A program made the position numbers and the translations under genes. From JARROD01 sp037384225 (GTDB lineage: Bacteria > Pseudomonadota > Gammaproteobacteria > Pseudomonadales > Cellvibrionaceae), in NCBI GenBank assembly GCA_037384225.1, contig JARROD010000001.1:1-64000 (forward strand): 64,000 bases of DNA, written 5' to 3'. Positions 62,352-64,000 of this stretch are shown here, in pieces (the first letter of the stretch is position 1; every line of letters starts with the position of its first letter). The notes under the pieces were generated by a model that saw only the letters and a program-made list of their open reading frames with translations, ran no database searches and had not been told where the DNA came from.

Positions 62352-63251
62352 ATGTCACATATTGAATGGAAAGGAGTTTTTCCCGCCCTCACAACCAAGT
62401 TTACAGAGAGTTTTCAACTCGATTTGAGCGCTTTCATTAATAACCTGGAGGTGCAATTAAAAGAAGGTGTCCAGGGCATAGTGCTCGGTGGCTCGCTGGG
62501 CGAAGCGAGCACTCTCACCGCGGAAGAAAAGACTTTGCTCACAGAGGCTGCGGTCAAGCATATCAATGGGCGCATACCAGTAGTGGTCAATATTGCCGAA
62601 CAGAGCACCAGCGCGGCGATTGACGCCGCGCGACGGGCGCAACAAGATGGCGCTTGCGGGTTAATGCTGTTGCCACCCATGCGCTACAAAGCCGATGCAA
62701 GAGAAACAGTCGCTTATTTTAAAACAGTGGCCGACGCCACCTCTTTGCCCATCATGATCTACAACAATCCGGTCGATTACGGTATTGAAGTTACAATGGA
62801 TATGTTTTCCGAACTGGCGGCATGCGACAACATTCAAGCCGTCAAAGAATCGACCCGGGATGTTTCCAACGTCACCCGAATGCGCAACCGCTTCGGTGAA
62901 CGCTTCAGCATTCTAGCCGGAGTGGATACCCTGGCGCTGGAAGAGTTGTTAATGGGTGCCGACGGCTGGGTCGCCGGATTGGTGTGCGCTTTTCCCCGGG
63001 AAACCGTAGCTATTTATAATCTGGTTCAGCAGGAGCGCCGCCGCGAAGCGCTGGAGATTTATCGCTGGTTTTTACCCCTACTGGAACTGGACACAAGTCC
63101 CAAGCTAGTGCAGAACATAAAGCTGGCGGAAGTTGCTACCGGCCTGGGTACAGCGAGCGTGCGGCCACCGCGCCTGCCTTTGGTGGGAGACGAATTAGAT
63201 AAAGTGCAAAATACACTTCGTGTTTGTCTGGCGACGCGACCGACCCTGTAA
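62352..63251 (+). CDS. DapA-fold deaminase/aldolase, probable 1-pyrroline-4-hydroxy-2-carboxylate deaminase
   Basis: 299 residues from ATG 62352 (MSHIEWKGVFPALTTKFTESFQLDL); the frame continues upstream to 62232, where no family similarity is seen. TIM barrel with Schiff-base Lys165 (NIQAVKEST), Tyr137 (MIYNNPVDYG) and the GGSLGEAS loop. The sequence matches the branch of the family found in trans-4-hydroxy-L-proline catabolism (EC 3.5.4.22) better than lysine-pathway DapA. That assignment is from recall of sequence pattern. A GntR regulator follows by 54 bases, so this is probably the start of a catabolic cluster continuing past the window. Confidence 0.8.
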   Translation: MSHIEWKGVFPALTTKFTESFQLDLSAFINNLEVQLKEGVQGIVLGGSLGEASTLTAEEKTLLTEAAVKHINGRIPVVVNIAEQSTSAAIDAARRAQQDGACGLMLLPPMRYKADARETVAYFKTVADATSLPIMIYNNPVDYGIEVTMDMFSELAACDNIQAVKESTRDVSNVTRMRNRFGERFSILAGVDTLALEELLMGADGWVAGLVCAFPRETVAIYNLVQQERRREALEIYRWFLPLLELDTSPKLVQNIKLAEVATGLGTASVRPPRLPLVGDELDKVQNTLRVCLATRPTL

Positions 63252-63305
63252 TAGAGTGACTTAACGTTGCAGAATTGAGCGCAATTGGAATGGCAGGAGT
63301 CGAAC

Positions 63306-63941
63306 TTGAATTACCACAGTCTGGCCGAGAGAGCCTACTTTGAGCTGGAAAATCTTATCGTTACCCTGGCACTGGAGCCGGGGGAGATATATTCCGAATC
63401 CGAACTCGGCGGGAAAATAAATATCGGCCGAACCCCTTTGCGGGAAGCTTTGTTAAGGCTGGCCAATGAAAAACTGGTCAAGGTTGTTCCCCGCCGCGGG
63501 ATCGTCATTACCAATATCAATATCGGCGATTACTTTACCCTGCTCGACACCCGGTCCGTACTCGATAAGCTCATTGCGCAGGCCGCGGCGAAAAAGGCCT
63601 CAACCGAGCAAAAGGAACAGCTCAATGCCCTTGCCGATAAAATAAAACGCTTGGCGGAACAAAACCAGATTGCCGAATATATGGACATCGACAAAGAGTT
63701 TGACCTTCTCGTTGCCGCCGCGGCAAAAAACAAATTTGCCAGTGAAGCGGCAATGCCACTGCACGCTCACTGCCGTCGTTTCTGGTTTTATTTTCATCAC
63801 AATGACCTGGTAACGCCGGCCAGACACCACGCGACATTGATGCGTACTATTGCACTCGGGAAAGAAGATCAGGCTGGCCTGGACTCGGATAAACTGATCG
63901 AATATTTAAAAGAGATCGCCCGCGCCAGTATCGAAGGTTGA
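63306..63941 (+). CDS. GntR family transcriptional regulator (FCD type)
   Basis: 211 residues from TTG 63306 with GGAG seven bases upstream; an in-frame TTG at 63285 would add seven residues. The winged helix is AYFELENLIVTLALEPGEIYSESELGGKINIGRTPLREALLRLANEKLVKVVPRRGIVITNI. The all-helical ligand domain (FCD) follows with DIDKEFDLLVAAAAKNKFASEAAMPLHAHCRRFWFYFHH, including the metal-binding Asp and His residues of that class. It probably controls the DapA-like gene and genes beyond the window edge in response to a pathway acid. Complete. Confidence 0.88.
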   Translation: MNYHSLAERAYFELENLIVTLALEPGEIYSESELGGKINIGRTPLREALLRLANEKLVKVVPRRGIVITNINIGDYFTLLDTRSVLDKLIAQAAAKKASTEQKEQLNALADKIKRLAEQNQIAEYMDIDKEFDLLVAAAAKNKFASEAAMPLHAHCRRFWFYFHHNDLVTPARHHATLMRTIALGKEDQAGLDSDKLIEYLKEIARASIEG

Positions 63942-63953
63942 AAATCTGTTCGG

Positions 63954-64000
63954 TAACTTCTCAATACGGTGATTTCTCAATACGGTAGCTTCTCAATACG
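63954..64000 (+). repeat. 16-bp tandem array of the MITE terminal motif
   Basis: There are three consecutive 16-base units of GGTAACTTCTCAATAC, varying at two positions (GGTGATTTCTCAATAC, GGTAGCTTCTCAATAC). The array ends at the window edge, so more units may follow. The core TAACTTCTCAATA is shared with the family C terminal inverted repeats. Confidence 0.75.

Overview
The window is 64 kb of a gammaproteobacterial chromosome. Its backbone follows the gene order known from Pseudomonas and related marine Cellvibrionales-type bacteria: rpmG-rpmB-radC / coaBC-algC-argB-slmA / pyrE-crc-rph-yicC-gmk-rpoZ-spoT-ridA / oxyR-recG / HU-ubiA-phoB-phoR / phoU-pstBACS / uvrD. Two TonB-dependent receptors, a TRAP transporter, a GntP-type permease and a Crc homologue suggest an aerobic, organic-acid-using marine or soil heterotroph. 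This placement rests on recalled synteny and protein families, not on a database search.

Layout. 1-3.7 kb: end of an unknown secreted protein, then a TonB-dependent receptor flanked by two hairpin repeats. 3.6-31 kb: dense housekeeping genes (ribosomal proteins, CoA, exopolysaccharide/LPS sugar, arginine and pyrimidine synthesis, RNA processing, stringent response, peroxide sensing, recombination, ubiquinone, phosphate signalling). 31-47 kb: an accessory block lying between phoR and phoU. It begins with what looks like a 3-hydroxybutyrate or oligo-hydroxybutyrate utilisation locus: a TonB receptor divergent from a GntP permease, a lipoprotein 3HB-oligomer hydrolase, an SLC5-type transporter fused to a hybrid histidine kinase, a LuxR-type response regulator and 3-hydroxybutyrate dehydrogenase. 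Small stress and unknown genes follow. 47-53 kb: phoU-pstB-pstA-pstC-pstS on the minus strand behind two tandem Pho boxes. 53-57 kb: a TRAP transporter split around a hotdog thioesterase. 57-64 kb: uvrD, a HexR-like sugar regulator, an XRE regulator, tlyA, and the start of a probable hydroxyproline-type catabolic cluster (DapA-like enzyme plus GntR regulator) that runs off the window.

Two conserved housekeeping genes are damaged. coaBC lacks its N-terminal flavin-binding segment, and a repeat element sits at the break. spoT has lost about 22 codons plus the frame between its hydrolase and synthetase parts. A 46-base N run at 46986-47031 sits in another repeat. Real rearrangement or misassembly around repeats are both possible.

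The window is rich in small repeats. One family (GTAACTTCTCAATAACC ends) is a MITE with 8-bp target duplications, resembling a non-autonomous IS66-type element. A second family forms about 114-bp palindromes (TATACCCAAAGCGTTTGAG ends). A third forms about 60-bp hairpins. Three minus-strand genes have short tandem repeats directly upstream; in two of them the repeats carry purine-rich, Shine-Dalgarno-like cores.
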